NCBI GenBank assembly: GCA_011800805.1
Contig: MPNW01000143.1
Location: 62,068-126,067 of the forward strand
Source of the DNA: Hirudo medicinalis
Lineage: Eukaryota > Annelida > Clitellata > Hirudinida > Hirudinidae
Length of the DNA: 64,000 bases
Direction: 5' to 3'
Position numbers and translations under genes: made by a program. Under the pieces are notes generated by a model, which had not been told where the DNA came from, did no database searches, and saw only the letters and a list, made by a program, of their open reading frames with translations. Positions within the stretch are counted from its first letter, which is position 1; the number at the start of each line of letters is the position of its first letter. Below, in pieces: positions 1-13,428 of the stretch.

Positions 1-3000
1 CCGTTACTTTGGATCAATCGCCTTCTAGCACGGTTCTCTTGAATATCGGAGATTCTACATCCTCGACCGTTGGAACAGAGCCACATTCTTCAGACCACGT
101 TACCTCGGAAGAAATATCGACAAGCCATCACGTAACGAGTTCCACGACGGTCTACGATATCAGTACCACTTCCTTACCAGTGGAGACTATTTCGTCTCTT
201 TCTATTGTTCATTTCACGTCATTGTCTTCGTCTGAGTCCTGGAGTGATCCTTGTTCCTCTTATTCTCTTTCAGCACTTGACGGAATGTATTCGCATTCAC
301 CTTGTTTTTCTTTTAGTTACTTTTCAAAGAGTTCCTTTTCAAGTACTAACTCCCCGGTTTCAAAATTTTCCTCTTTAAATGGTAAGATTGAGCTATAGTT
401 GACTCACACTTAAATATCACAAAGTTTGGCTAACACGTAATCACAAATTAAAATTAATTTGGCCTTTAAAGTTGTCTTTTAAAAGTTCTTTGCTTGGTTT
501 TTGCATGCCTTTTTCCAGATGTTATCTTTCCAATGTTTCGAAGTTTCACTTTTTGCTCATTAATATTATTCGATATTGATTGTTATTTTCTTGAAAAGAC
601 TCGTTACATATATTGTTGATGTGAATTTTGTAAATCCAGTGGATTATCATATACATTGATATTCTTAAATTACTATTAATTAATGTTAAGTTAAATTGTT
701 CATTAATCAATTTGTTATCAATGTATGAGTTTACTTTTTAATGAGCGCTGATTATCATCGAGCGTTTTGTCTTTATTGATTTGATGATATTATTCCATAA
801 ATTCTTAATTCCTATATAACTGATATATTTTTGCTTAATTAATTTGTATAGGTTGGGAGATGTCAAGCTATAGTAGACCTACAGGTCCACCAGAAAGCAA
901 CACTGACAATGTTCAACCAATTGAGGATGCAACGTTATTTTCAAGCTCTTTGGACAACACTACTCTGATTGCTGAATTGCAAACCGAAACCACAATTGAT
1001 AATTTGACTTTGTATCTTTCGCCCGACCATTCTGCGGTTGAATCAACTGAATCCATAACTTTCCAAGTAAGTGACACTGTAATTGGAGCTTCATATCATC
1101 TAAATAAGAGCTGCATCTAAATATTGAAGTTCTTTACTGTCTGCCTTACTTAAAGCTATTTCGATCTCAGTATGATCTATTAAACTAATCAGTGTTATAG
1201 ATTTTCCATTTTTTCAATTCATATAATAATTTCTTAATAGTTTACGAATTTTACACAAATTATGTTATCCATAAAAACATCATAAAATGCAGGACGTAAT
1301 AGAATCAACGAACTCTCAAAGTTCTTCAATTACGCCAGTACAAATTGCATCCAATTTCTCCGCGTCACCAGTCACAAGCGTCATATCTGAGACGCAAACG
1401 TCAAACAGTCTCGGCTTATCTGCAAATAAAGAAGCCAATAGTCCAGAAACAAAAACAGTTTTTTCAACGATTTCAACAGCGTCATCTTCCCTTTTGTCAG
1501 CACTTCTCAATGGTATTACTGCGACTGAAAATTCACTAGAGGTTACTACCGAGATCTCAAAATCCACAAAGTTGTCTAGCTTGACCACTTTCATTCCGAA
1601 AACAAAAGCCACCGCAACAACCAGCACAACAACTACAACAACAACCACCACCACAACAACTACTTTAATTCCCAAAACAACTACTTATTCAATTATTACA
1701 ACAACTGCAACCCCAATTCCTCCACCATCTGGAATTAATAACTCAAGGACTCAACCTCCTTCTAATCTTGGTAAAGACTTTAATTAATAATTTAATCACT
1801 TTTTTGATTTTTGTTTAAAAATCCATTCTTTTATAGCTGACTGAGAAAAAATTATACATAATTATTTAATGATTTAATAATACATATAATAGTATCGTAG
1901 ACATAATAAATAATATCTAGCAAAAGTCAAACTGGTTCGAAACCCAGCCCGCAAGAGCCCTTGGGAAGGAGCGCTACATAAATGGTTAACAAAAAAGCGC
2001 CTCTGACGCTAAGCATATGGTGCTATATAAATGAACTACATTTACATTTACAAAACGCTTACGTTAAGCTCTTTCATTTTTTTAGAAATTTATCCTGAAA
2101 ATTTGATTAGTCAATAAGTTAGCTTATTAAGATTAAAAACTTCATGAAATGTTTTTGCTGTATGATGAGTGATGACAACAAAAGTGTTTAAGATTATTGT
2201 TGAGATTGAATGGGTTCTTAACATCGCTGTGGTTTAACTTTCTATTCCACAATATCGACTCAAAATCATTTCCCAACAGGTGATCCATGCAAGAACGCCA
2301 CTAGGGACTGCCCAGATAACGCATGGTGTCAGGTGATAGAAGGAGCACCAACGTGCAATTGTAAATCAGGTTTCATCAAGTTCGAGCAAATATGTCTAGG
2401 TACATGTTGCAATTTCATAAAACATATTACTTATTTAACAAATTAATCCCAGTCATTTGGTCTCAGACATTGATGAGTGCACCATCGGATCAGACAACTG
2501 CAATCCTTTGACATCCACCTGCATCAACAACATTGGAGGTTTTAACTGTGCTTGCCTGCCTGGCTATACTTGGAATGGGGTTTATTGTACAGGTTCCTCA
2601 CTACTGTTAAATGATTGAAACTGTAAATCTTTAAATATTTATTTTCTTAATATAACTATTATATATATTTAAGATTCATGCGCGTTTATGTAAAAATATC
2701 CAATTTCTGTGAATAAATGTTTCAGTAAATAAAGAAGCAACACACTTCTATTTCAAATTATGGATTAAATATTCTATTTATTTATAATTATGCCCTTTTT
2801 ATTTGACGTTCAAGGAATAGTGCTAAAAAGAAAGTCTGAAATTGGTTTATTGAATAAAGCAGCATTTTAATGATCTAATATGAAACGTTCATACGTCATA
2901 TGTGAACCTATGTAATCCTGAATTATAATAACTAACCTAACTAATTCATCTCCAAGATGTGGATGAATGCGATCCAAGCAAACCTCCAGTTTGTGATACA

Positions 3001-6000
3001 AAGAAAGGTCCTGGAAAATGCATCAATGAGATTGGATCCTACAGATGCTCTTGTCCTTCCAATTACCAGCTTGCCAAAAATAACAGGACATGCATCGGTT
3101 ATTTTCACCCATGCAATTAAGAAAATTGTTTTGTATGACTTGTTTTTGCAAATCGGATTGTTCATATTAAGTATTTTTTATTTGAAAAAGTTCTTATGAT
3201 TAAGTAATTTTAAATAACATAAATTTTCCAAATGTTAATCAAATAGTTCACCAACATTGATAAAAATTCAGAATTATTACCTTTTAAAAAATCAGTTTTT
3301 AGCATGTACAGCTTGATAGTTAGCTCAGTGTTGCGTTTTTGCATGCAACATTAATGGCAACATTACTTAACGTGTTCGCGACCCAGCTTACTCTGCCACA
3401 TCTTCCTTGAGTAGAAGCGTTATATAAATGATGATATAATAATAACCTTACTATGATAAACAAAAAGCGCCTCTGACGCTATACATATGAACTACAATAT
3501 AAGACTAATTTGAGGGATGTTGGATGAATTCCAAATATTTTATTGCAATTATCAGACATCGATGAGTGCATGATGAAAACTTCTGGTTGTTCTGAATACT
3601 GTACCAATTTGGAGGGAAGTTTTGTTTGCAGCTGTCAGACTGGACTGAAGCTCAACCAAGACATGAAAACCTGTACTGGTTAGTTGCAAAGTGCATGTAA
3701 AGATACAAAAACATTCAGAGCAAATAAATTCCTCATCTCAGCCATCAGACCTTGTACATCAACTCTCAATTGCCAGTATCAATGTGCTCAAATCAATGGC
3801 TTAGATACCTGCCTTTGTGCTGCAGGCTACAAAATGTCTTCAGATACATGTACAGGTGGGTTAGAAAATTATAATAAAACAATTCAGTTTCAAAACTTAA
3901 TGTTTATGACCAGTAAATTACTTTTTTTTTACCTAAATTTAACATTTGTTGACGTGAAAGATATTGACGAATGCTCATCTGGGAAGAATCCCTGCGATGA
4001 AACTAGGGGAGAATGTATCAATATACCTGGCTCATTTTCATGCTCTTGTAAAGATGGATACACTCTTGGTCCAAACAATACCTGCAATAGTGAGTCATCC
4101 TTTGACTTTTTTTGGGGATGCCTAATTATGAGTGATCACAATTTTATGATACTACCAATGTATTTAATCTTCAGCTAATGTATGACAGGATTGGAAATAA
4201 ACTCAATTAAAATGATTATCCTTAAACATTCAAGATCGTGATGGTGGATGGTCTGCATGGGGAGTTTGGACTCCTTGCGATAAATCTTGTCAGGACGGTT
4301 TGAAAACAAGAAGAAGGAGTTGTGACAATCCCAATCCTGATGGACTAGGGATGATGTGTCCAGGAAATGTATCAGAATCTTTGATATGCAACTCTCATGA
4401 TTGTCCTTGTATGTCTTTAAAATTTCTTTGTAATCGCAATCAAAAATTACTAATAAGATAAACATTTAATGAGATGATTTTAAAAATGATCTAAACAATT
4501 TTAGCCATTTTCCAGAAATTAATTGATTCACGATTAAGCGATGATTATGTATAGTTTGATCATTTTGAAATTGTTGCAGTGACAGGGGAAGAAGCCAAAT
4601 ATGGAATTCCTTTAAACATTAAAGGACTCGAACTTTCCAAGGTCATTTTCAGTTAATTAGAGAGCATTTTTGACCTTAAAGGAATTCAAAATGTGTTTGC
4701 CTCCACAGTTTTTGCAAGTTAATCCTGTGATGTTGGAGGTATTTGCAAGGGCATTAAACAGTTATTGCATGGCCAACCAAATGAACTTGAGATCGTGCTG
4801 TGGACGACCTACTGATATCATGTCTGATTTAAAACTTAATTTCTGTATTTTCTAATATTTTGAAATGTATTTAATGTCACTCTCTGGTTTGAACACAGAA
4901 TGTTATTTAACTTTATTCTCATATCCAAATATAATTTATGCAATTAACTTAGAGCTCAGTGAAATGAATTACTTACAAATACTTAAAAATAGTGAAATAC
5001 TTATTTATAAAAGCGTAAGTGGTCTTATTATTACAAATCCCAATACAGTATCTATATTTCACTTTAGCCCTCTTGATAATGACACAAGAACTCTGATCAA
5101 ATGGCAGAACATTCTCGCAGGGAGTGGTTTTCCCAAGAAAGTCTCGGAACTGTTGATAAAAACACTTCTCATCATTAAATTTCCAAAAGACAATGAACTT
5201 TGTACTGGAACTGTGGGTAAAATGAGGAGAAGAAGAGCTGTGAGCTCCTCAGATCCTGCTCTCAGCCAGCAAGTGGCTGATGCCACAATGACAGATTCTC
5301 TGTAATCTACAAACTTGTTTCTCCTTTTTATTTAAAAAATTGGATTATATATGTAATTTGTTTTATTTTAAAAACTTTTTATATAATTTCTTTAATTTTT
5401 TTTTATAATCATACCTCCTCAAGGTTTTATAATGCCCAAAATGCTCTCATGAAGACTGTTTTATTAGCCTTTAACCAATCGAAAGACATTGAAGTTTATC
5501 AAAATGAGGTTTGCACTCCTTCTTTAAAGTACAAAGTATAAATGATGTCAGTACATCTGCAAAAATGAAAAAGGAAAATAATTTGTTAATAAAAATAGTT
5601 TATTATTAACCTGTGATGAATTTTCAATTGACTGTCCAAGACTTATATTTCCAAGTTAATATAGATTTTTAATCAAATATTTTAGAGAAACAAAACAGCA
5701 ATACCGTGGTGGGCAATCCTTCTGATCATCATCGCTATTATCCTCCTTATCATCCTCATCATCATAATAATTATTTGCTGCTGTAAATGTTGCAAGAAAA
5801 AGAAAAGAAGGTAATATCTCTGTCATAGAATTCTTTGTTAGTCATTTAGAAAAAGTTCAAGGGCTTTTATTTAAAAATAACATTGTATTTTAATTTCATT
5901 TAATCGACTCGAAGACACTTCACATGGAAGCAACTGAAATGTCATGAATTTTATTTTGAAATCTAGGGTTAATCCAGAAGATCCAGAATCTTCAAAAAAC

Positions 6001-6832
6001 ACAAAGCACAACAGAGAAATGATGGCAATGCAAAAGAAGAAGGATAAAGATAAAGAAAAGGAAGAAAAGCGCAGACAGAAAGAACTCGAACAACATGAAA
6101 AAGAACGAACAAAACGAGAAAAAGAAAATGAAAAACAAAGACAAAAAGAACTCGAAGATCGTAAAAGGAAAGAAATTACTGACAAGCAAAAGTCAGAGGA
6201 AGAAAACAAAACTTATAGAAGAGATTCAAAGGATAAATGGGCAAATGAAAGTCCAAAGGGTGACAGAAAAAGGGGTTATCAATCGGAGCCAAGAGACCAA
6301 ACATCGGCCCATCGTAACAGAAGACCACCTGGTAGCAGTCACATGCAAACATATGATGATGAAAATGTAAACAACAGCGCATCAACGCACCTTCCATCAG
6401 CTTCTTCACGCAAGGGAGTTTCTTTAAGCAGAGGATCGCTAAGCAGCATGTTTCCAGATGTCGATGATGACTCTCCAGCCATGAATTCCATGCCTGGGTT
6501 AGATATTTAATAAATTTGAATGATATGAGATTTAAAAATTAAGTGACAAAATTGTAGAAATCGTTTGAACAACTTTGACTTCGTCAAATATTGGAGATAA
6601 GTCTAAAATGGAATTAGTGAATGAAAGTGAAACTTAAAATAAAATTCCTCATTACAAAATAGATCCAAAACTAGCTGAAGATGACTTGTTAATATATGTA
6701 TGCGAATTTAACTCACTTGTTTCAAATGCATTAAGATCGATGCTTTTCTGCAGGAATAAATTCGTTATCCCTACAAAAGTCAGACCAATCGCGGTCAAAC
6801 CTCCAAGATCTGAGCTCAACGACCCGAAATAG
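1..6832 (+). CDS. EGF/TSP1-repeat type I membrane protein with mucin-like stalk (5'-partial)
   Basis: The gene is already open at base 1, so its start lies upstream. Readable exons: 1-381, 852-1066, 1293-1770 (Ser/Thr-rich, with a run of 12 Thr), 2280-2399, 2467-2592, 2957-3097, 3556-3678, 3742-3855, 3961-4089 (six EGF-like units, four opening with DIDEC or DVDEC, the calcium-binding type), 4235-4408 (TSP1: WSAWGVWTPCDKSC), 4580-4641, about 4709-4821, about 5070-5301 (basic KMRRRR site), 5425-5510, 5686-5811 (hydrophobic helix followed by CCCKCCKKKKRR) and 5968 onward (Lys/Glu-rich tail). Most extracellular domains are bounded by phase 1 introns, the usual mark of exon shuffling. The tail either stops at 6508-6510 or splices at 6497 to a last exon, 6754-6832, which has a strong acceptor and ends RSELNDPK. 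It is probably a cell-surface adhesion or signalling protein. The 4640-5400 part, perhaps SEA-like, is the least certain. No orthologue recognised. Confidence 0.75.
1910..2052 (+). repeat. tRNA-derived SINE-like repeat (copy 1)
   Basis: An intronic repeat with a perfect Pol III B-box-like segment (GGTTCGAAACCC near 1939), followed by a tail with the core GCGCCTCTGACGCT (1997-2010) and CTATATAAATGAAC. The same core recurs at 3467-3480 and, with one change, at 40599-40612. The A-box end is not clear, so the copy is probably 5'-truncated or diverged. Confidence 0.55.
3305..3497 (+). repeat. tRNA-derived SINE-like repeat (copy 2)
   Basis: Intronic. It begins with an A-box-like stretch (TAGTTAGCTCAGTGTTG, near 3318), has a B-box-like TTCGCGACCC (near 3376) and ends with the shared core GCGCCTCTGACGCT at 3467-3480. 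This is the most complete of the three plus-strand copies. Confidence 0.55.
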
Positions 6833-7782
6833 GCTTGGTGGAGCTAAGCAGGACAATCCGAACATTGATAAGCTGGAGTTTTTAACGAGTGATCCAAAAT
6901 CAAATTTAACTTCCAGGTCATCACCCGGTTTCAGACCTTTTGATCACTTTTATTTTATATTCATGCACTTGAATGAAACGACGGCCACCTATTCTATTTT
7001 TTTTTTTTAGACATAGTCTGTGATCAAAACCGCGCCTAAGAATCGATTAGTAGATTATAAATAAATAAAATCTTTATTAAAGAACATTTCCAAAGCCTGT
7101 TGTTTCAACAACTGAGTAAATTTATTATGGCGTTACAGCTTTTAAAAAAATAATTTGCGTGGGCTTCAACAAATAGATTTTCAAGTCTGGGACCACCAAA
7201 GTACCTTAATAAGATGTCAAATCGATGATAAAACGATAAAATACTTTGAGGATGAAATATAGAATACGGAAATCTTTGCATATTTGTTAACGGCGATTAA
7301 GTTAGACATCTTACTGAAATGATAGCGACCTTGAAACACAAACAGTTAGCAAAATCTTTGAAAATTGAAAGCACTACTGAATGCAGATCCTCAGTAAATG
7401 AAAAGTTTTTACATTAATTGGAATGGAACTGCGCCATAAAACAAGTGCTGTGAAAGTGTATGGATCAAATTTTCAAAAGTGGAATGAAAATAGAGCATAA
7501 AAGGTAACCTTAAGGCACAACCATCAGAACAAGGTAGCCAAGATATGTACAAGGCATAACATGGCTAAATTGAAAAATAAAGGGCATTCAAGAATATATC
7601 TGGAAACGTGGATTGCATTTAAACAGATTATTCAAGGCTTAAATACAATTGGCAAGAAACAAAGTTCGTAAAATAAACGTAAAACCTTAATTAAAATAAA
7701 AGAATCAAAACAATAATATTCAGTCCCCAGACCGATTGTTTAAAGACACATTTTAAATCAATAATTTTGTTAATGAGTCAAT
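6833..7782. other. Intergenic stretch, convergent 3' ends
   Basis: It lies between the membrane-protein gene and the 3' end of AASS. The frame running through the 6754 exon also stays open from about 6750 to 7010 in an alternative reading, but that reading looks compositionally random. Several AATAAA-like signals are present. I see no other gene. Confidence 0.4.
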
Positions 7783-10700
7783 TCAATATCTCGCAGCTTC
7801 CTCGGAAAATTTTTCTTTCTCTTTGATGATTGTTTTAAAGTCTCGAGAGGCAAGACCTTCAGCTTCAAGTCTTTTCAGAATAGGACGGTAGATATCTTGG
7901 GAAGTCGGAAGAACCATTCCCCTTTCCTGGATTTCTCCTGTTTAAAGAAAGAAAATTGTATGAAATATTAATATCTACTAATTTATCAAAGTAATGAAAT
8001 AAGTTAATTTATAAATAGTCAAAAATTTTAGAGTGTTCAATTGCTGTAATGGCAATATAACTTCTTCTAGATCAGTAATTCTCAAACTTATTTTGTCCAT
8101 TGCCCTCCCTATAAAATAACACAAAAAAAGAAACCAATGAAAAAGGAGGGATGTCATTTCAGTTTTGCTCAGGTTCTGCTCAAACCCTTCCTGATGATGA
8201 GATGATCTCTTCTCCTTTTCTTTGTTTCTCACCAAATGCCAAGATGAAGTCAGCAACTTGGCCCACCTCTCCTGTGCTCATGGGGAGAGGCACTGCTCAC
8301 TTTGGGAACCACTGATCTAGATCATCTCAGATTAAACAAGCCCAACTTATGATTACCTTCAAGAACCATTTTAGCTGCAATAGCAGCTGGAAACCCAACA
8401 GTAGCAGCCATGGCAGAATATTTTTGAGGATTTCCATAGATAACAAAGTCGACGTGCTCCATTTCCTCACTCTTGTCAGGCCAGACAACCCCAATGTCAT
8501 GTCTCATGATCAGCACATCTTTCTCGCCAGGTTCTATTTTTAAAAGAATATAAGGCATTACTTTCTAATACAATGTAAATCTAGAAATTTTTGAAAAGAA
8601 CAAATCTGGATAGAACTTAAATTTCCTTTAAGAACAGAAGTGAAAAAACTTGCCATAAGCCAATTTTTTTGATAGGTAACTGGATAATGTATCAAGAGGT
8701 GTGTTTTCCTTATCAATGAATTCATCATCATCCAATAGTCCAAGGCTGTCATTTGATAAAAGAAAATTTATCACTGGTTTTAAATGAGGAAATATTCATG
8801 AATGAAACATACCCTTCAAGAATTGCACTAGTGGCTTCGTCACCAGAATATTCAGTTAAAAAGTCTACAAAGGAAGCTTTCAACATTGTTGGATTCTTTC
8901 CATGAAGCTGGCACAAGAATTCTCTCTAAATCAAAATTTAAGAATTTAAGGTTTAATTATTATGGTAACAAGAATTACAAAAATTAAATCAAATTAAATA
9001 CCCAAGTAATGTCTCTAGCTGATTTATGGAGTATGGGATTAGGATTTGGATCAATAAGACCAAGTTTCTGAAGGATCACAGCTGCTCTGGCAAATCCCTT
9101 GTACCTGATAGTTCCTCTGAGCATTGTGTGTACTTGCTTAATATTGTATTGGTCAATGTAGGTGAGAGAATCTCTATTTGGGAAACCCTCAATGTTGAAT
9201 CCAGGCAGGAATTTCAATGGCCTCAACCCCTCCTTCATGAGTTTGCCACCTGCTTCTATTTCCACAATCTGAGATGTCAAAAATGTAGACACTAAGTGTT
9301 TCTCTTTACAATTCAATTTATAGTATTTTAGGCACAATCTTAAGATTGGTGGATCATAATACCTAATTATTTATTTGTAATGTTGCATATTTGCAAATGA
9401 AACTTCTTTGTTGACCTTTCCATTTTGGAGGTATTTGGCATTGCTGAGTGTGTTCAAGAGGACCCCCCGAGGACTCCAATTGAATTTGTATCTCAAAGGA
9501 TTATTAGAAAATTCAGGGGATGGAATTCCACCACACCATGAAACAAATGAAACCACCTGCAAAAATTAATTAATTGAACTCTCAGAAGCTCTCATCTTTG
9601 ACATGACATTCATGCACTCACCTTTCCACCATGAGCTCTGACTTCATCAAAACATTGGACTGCTAACATATGGTCAATTCCTGGATCCACTCCAACCTCA
9701 TTTACAATAGTGATTCCAGCCTCAACAGCCCTAAGCAATTAAACAATAATTATGCATTGGTTAAATAGTTCATTGCATAACTGATATTAGAGGAAATATC
9801 TTTGAACATGTAGCATTAATGATTATCATTGAAATGACCATAGGTCAACAGGCCAAGATGTCACATTTCAAAGGTCAAAGATTTCACAAAGTCGAACTCA
9901 CGCATCATGAAGTTGAGCCATGGCCGGAGACTTATAACTCGCTGTAACCATATTCTTACCGTGTTTGATGCACATTTTAGCAACATCTGGATGGAACTGG
10001 TATGGCAGGAGACTAAATTAATATAGAGATAAAATGGAAAAATCAAATTAAGGGGATAAATAAGCATACTGTGATATTAGTGATTTGGACCATAACCTCA
10101 TACAAAAGTTTAGAAATATTGATAGAATATGATTTTTCTAAAACTTTTCTATTATTTATTTGTCAAAGAACAAATTTTCTTTATGCATTCACAGTGTCAA
10201 TGTAGTTTTTGTCATTACCTGATAACAAGGTCATGTGACTTGATCAGTTTTTCCACCTCCTCTGGTCTTTCAGCTATATCAACAAGAGCTGGCGCTGTCC
10301 TAGGGTAATCTCGAACAAACTTGTCAATGGGAGCTTTGAGGTTGGAGGCTGGAAATGCACACAAAACATTGAATAACAGCTATTTCCAGTGTTAAATTTA
10401 AGATATCAAAATCCTCTACATTCATTGTATTCAATTTATTTAATCCATAGCTATCAGCATTATTTATGATAATTTATAATAATTAGTACTGTGAATTCAA
10501 TTAAGTCTCAAGGCATTATTGTTTAGCCCCCTTACAGATTGTGACACTTATTTTTGGATCTCTAGTGAGATATTCAACAACAGGCTCTGAGACATATCCA
10601 GCCCCAAGAAGCAAAACCCTTTTGTCAATTTCTTTGTATGCTGTGGTAGCAGCCATTTTCTTGCTGAGAAAACAATGAATTAGCCCATGTAAATTAAAGT

Positions 10701-13428
10701 TACAAGTTATTTCAACTTATTAATAATAATGAAGCTTTAACCTTTTGTGCTCCCTCAATTCTTTAATGTACTCAAAGTTTGGAGTCAGAAATCCATTTGA
10801 TGTTATGACAGCCTAAAATTATTCATTGAACCAAAAATTAGGCATTAATGCAGAGAATTTGTAGAAATCTTAGCTAACATTTCTGACAACATCATCGGCT
10901 TTGAACTCTTCAAAGGGCGTTCTAGCATCAGATTTGAGCTAAAATAATTTTATTATTTAGTTATTGATTCCAACAGAAACCATTAAAGAACAGTGACATA
11001 ATACTTACAATTTCATGAATATAGGGCATGAGGAGATCTCCAAAGAACTCGGTGGATTCTCTTGGAAGTTGAGCAGGCATATTGTCAATGGAACAGACCA
11101 AGACTCCATCACCAGAAAAGCTATAAATTGTATTTTCTAAGTTATAGTAACATTGGCATGCAAATAATTTGCTTAAGAATGGCAAAGTAAAACTTAGAAC
11201 CAATTTAAAATTGAGAAGAGTACATTTGGAGGATTAAAGACATTCAGAATAACCTTTATTTACTTGCTTTCTATTTACTTGATTTCTATATTGTTATTAC
11301 CAAAATTATCATTATAATCATAATCATATTAAATGATCTTTTCAAAGACACAAGTTTCATTACCTTTCCTGTTCAATGTGTTGCTCAGCATCATAGAGTT
11401 CGAAGGGATGATTGATGGTTGTGCATTCAGTCATGAATTGGACAGAACCACCGGGATCTGCAGAAATGTCACAGATGGCTAGCAGTCGATGCGGAAGATG
11501 GGGACATCCTGGACTCTTCTCAAGGTAGGGGGTGGGTTGATGGCGGAGAAGGTTCTTGGCATCAGGAATAGTGATGAGTCTGGGTGCACCTGGGGCATAA
11601 TATATGCCATTGACGATAACAGAAGCATAGGGTGCGATCTGATGCAAATTAATGAATGAGTAATCATTTTAAGAGTGTTAATATGAATCACTAATAAGCT
11701 TTAAATATTTAACTTTACAAAAGTACCTTTTGGCTGAATGTTGAAGCATATTTCTCTGGGCACTGGATAAATTCATCTCTATCAAAACCTCCATCTAATT
11801 TTCTTACCAAATTGTCTTCCATGTCAACAACACATGCATAGACTTTGTTAAGTGCTGAAATGGTTTAACCACGCAATCATTAGCTTATTAGCCATAATGA
11901 AATGAACATGTTATGCTAAATAGCATTTAAGACAAAAACTTATGACATAACTTACAGCCATGTTTGGCAACCTTTGGCAAGTGCTCAACACTAACATACT
12001 CATGAGGAAGATTTCTGAACATTTCTTGGGCTCCCTTTCAAATGAAAATTTTGAAATTAGTTTGTTCTTAAACCAATTAAGAAACTTTGTCTGCACAGGA
12101 AGGAACTGAATAAATTACAGTTAATTACAAAAGCAAAATGTCTGGCCTTAATAGCTTTGTCTCAGTGATAATTATTAATAAACGTAAGTTAATATTAATG
12201 GTGGCAGTCCTCGTAATACTTTAACTTTACACATAACAATAACTTCACACCATCAAAAGACTTAATTGATTATAGGATTATAAAATATTTTATTATGGTT
12301 ATAAAATTATATCTATTCACCTGTGAAACATTGCCAGTTCCTGTGAAAACAAAAGTCAAAGGCCCGATGGATTTGGGCATGAGACCGAGTGCAATTTCAT
12401 ATCCTGCATCACGGATTGCTGCCTGAGCAACATAGCTGCTCCTGTAGTTATGAGGAGGACCAATGTGCTGCAACACAAAATATATTAATATTAATGGTTT
12501 GGACTAGAATTTTAATGCAAAACAAACCATGAATGGAGTATGGTGACCAAGAGCCAACAGTCTAAGTCCTAGCCCATGAAGAATGTTTATCATTCCTGCT
12601 ACTCCAGCATATTTTCCAAAAGCAACCATTCTCCTTCCTTGACTATTCACCATTTTTTCATAATCAATCAACCTGATGTTCTGACAAACAAAGTTTGGCT
12701 TTAAGTATTGCAATCAAAATGTCTGCTTATTAAAAATAAACTATGACTCTCCCTGTCTTTCTAAAATTAATTTTGTTAGGTACATTTCTCAAAAATATTG
12801 TAAAAATAATTCTTTAAATGTAACATCAAAATGGAAAAATAAAACTACTTTGTTAAGAATGTCATCAAGAAGTGGCATGTTGGCTTCCTGAGCTTTGATG
12901 GTGTGCGAGAAGAACACATACGTTTTATTTGGGATTAAGTTCTCAATTGGAACTGTTTTAACACCAATGATAACTGGAGCATCACTGATATCTTCCTGGA
13001 CGATGGCTCCTCTATTTTCATATTCCTATGTACACCATTTAAATTATTAACAACACGAAAGTTCTTAAATTACTTTTCATTAAAGTGTTTCACCAAGCAT
13101 AAAGAACAAGGCTTAACCTACTAATAAGATTTTAATTCTTATTAATCCAATGTGGTAATATTGATAGCTAGATAACATATTGGTAGAACTCATAAATCTA
13201 CCAAACAAAATTCACCTGCAGAGCAAAGGCTCTCCTGTTGGAAGGTTGAACAATGACTTTGACTCCCTCCTTTACCAGTTGGCTGACTTGGTTGGGAGAA
13301 AGTGGTGCTCTTCTTTCCCAAACTGAATTATCCTCCCTCCTTATTGCCAAAACCTTCGATTCGCCAGTGCCTTTCCATCTCACTCCAGACAAATATCGGA
13401 TTCTTTTTGTTGCGATGTTCCTCAACAT
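7783..13428 (-). CDS. AASS: Alpha-aminoadipic semialdehyde synthase (lysine-ketoglutarate reductase / saccharopine dehydrogenase)
   Basis: Bifunctional mitochondrial enzyme for the first two steps of lysine breakdown: lysine plus 2-oxoglutarate to saccharopine, then to aminoadipic semialdehyde plus glutamate. Twenty exons (minus order): 13216-13428, 12849-13025, 12528-12680, 12321-12467, 11956-12034, 11727-11854, 11364-11638, 11009-11120, 10879-10938, 10742-10812, 10536-10663, 10219-10348, 9902-10012, 9622-9730, 9416-9556, 9002-9268, 8813-8925, 8654-8745, 8357-8533, 7783-7937. They total 2838 nt, 945 aa plus stop, close to the roughly 926 aa of human AASS. The N-terminus is a basic mitochondrial-type leader, then the reductase half with [13 protein letters not shown]. 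The dehydrogenase half begins near residue 480 with the Rossmann motif [17 protein letters not shown]. Further family motifs are [13 protein letters not shown] and WCGGIPSPE. Intron 18 has a GC donor. A hAT-like MITE sits in another intron. Confidence 0.96.
8073..8314. mobile_element. Short hAT-type MITE in an AASS intron
   Basis: A 242-bp element with inverted ends (CAGTAATTCTCAAACTT at the left, a GGGAACCACTG end at the right), the CAGTGGTTCTCAAAC type common in hAT elements. It is flanked by near-identical 8-bp repeats, TTCTAGAT (8065-8072) and ATCTAGAT (8315-8322), matching 7/8. No transposase coding is seen. It lies in the intron between the last two AASS exons. Confidence 0.75.

Noticed and set aside
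1316..1675. Minus-strand open frame with a poly-Val run
   Set aside because: It is the antisense of the Thr-rich exon of the plus-strand gene; low complexity, no other support.
5871..6209. Minus-strand Phe/Ser-rich frames
   Set aside because: Antisense shadows of the Lys/Glu-rich cytoplasmic tail exon.
7978..8256. Minus-strand open frame in the AASS intron
   Set aside because: It spans the hAT-type MITE and is not flanked by splice sites compatible with AASS.
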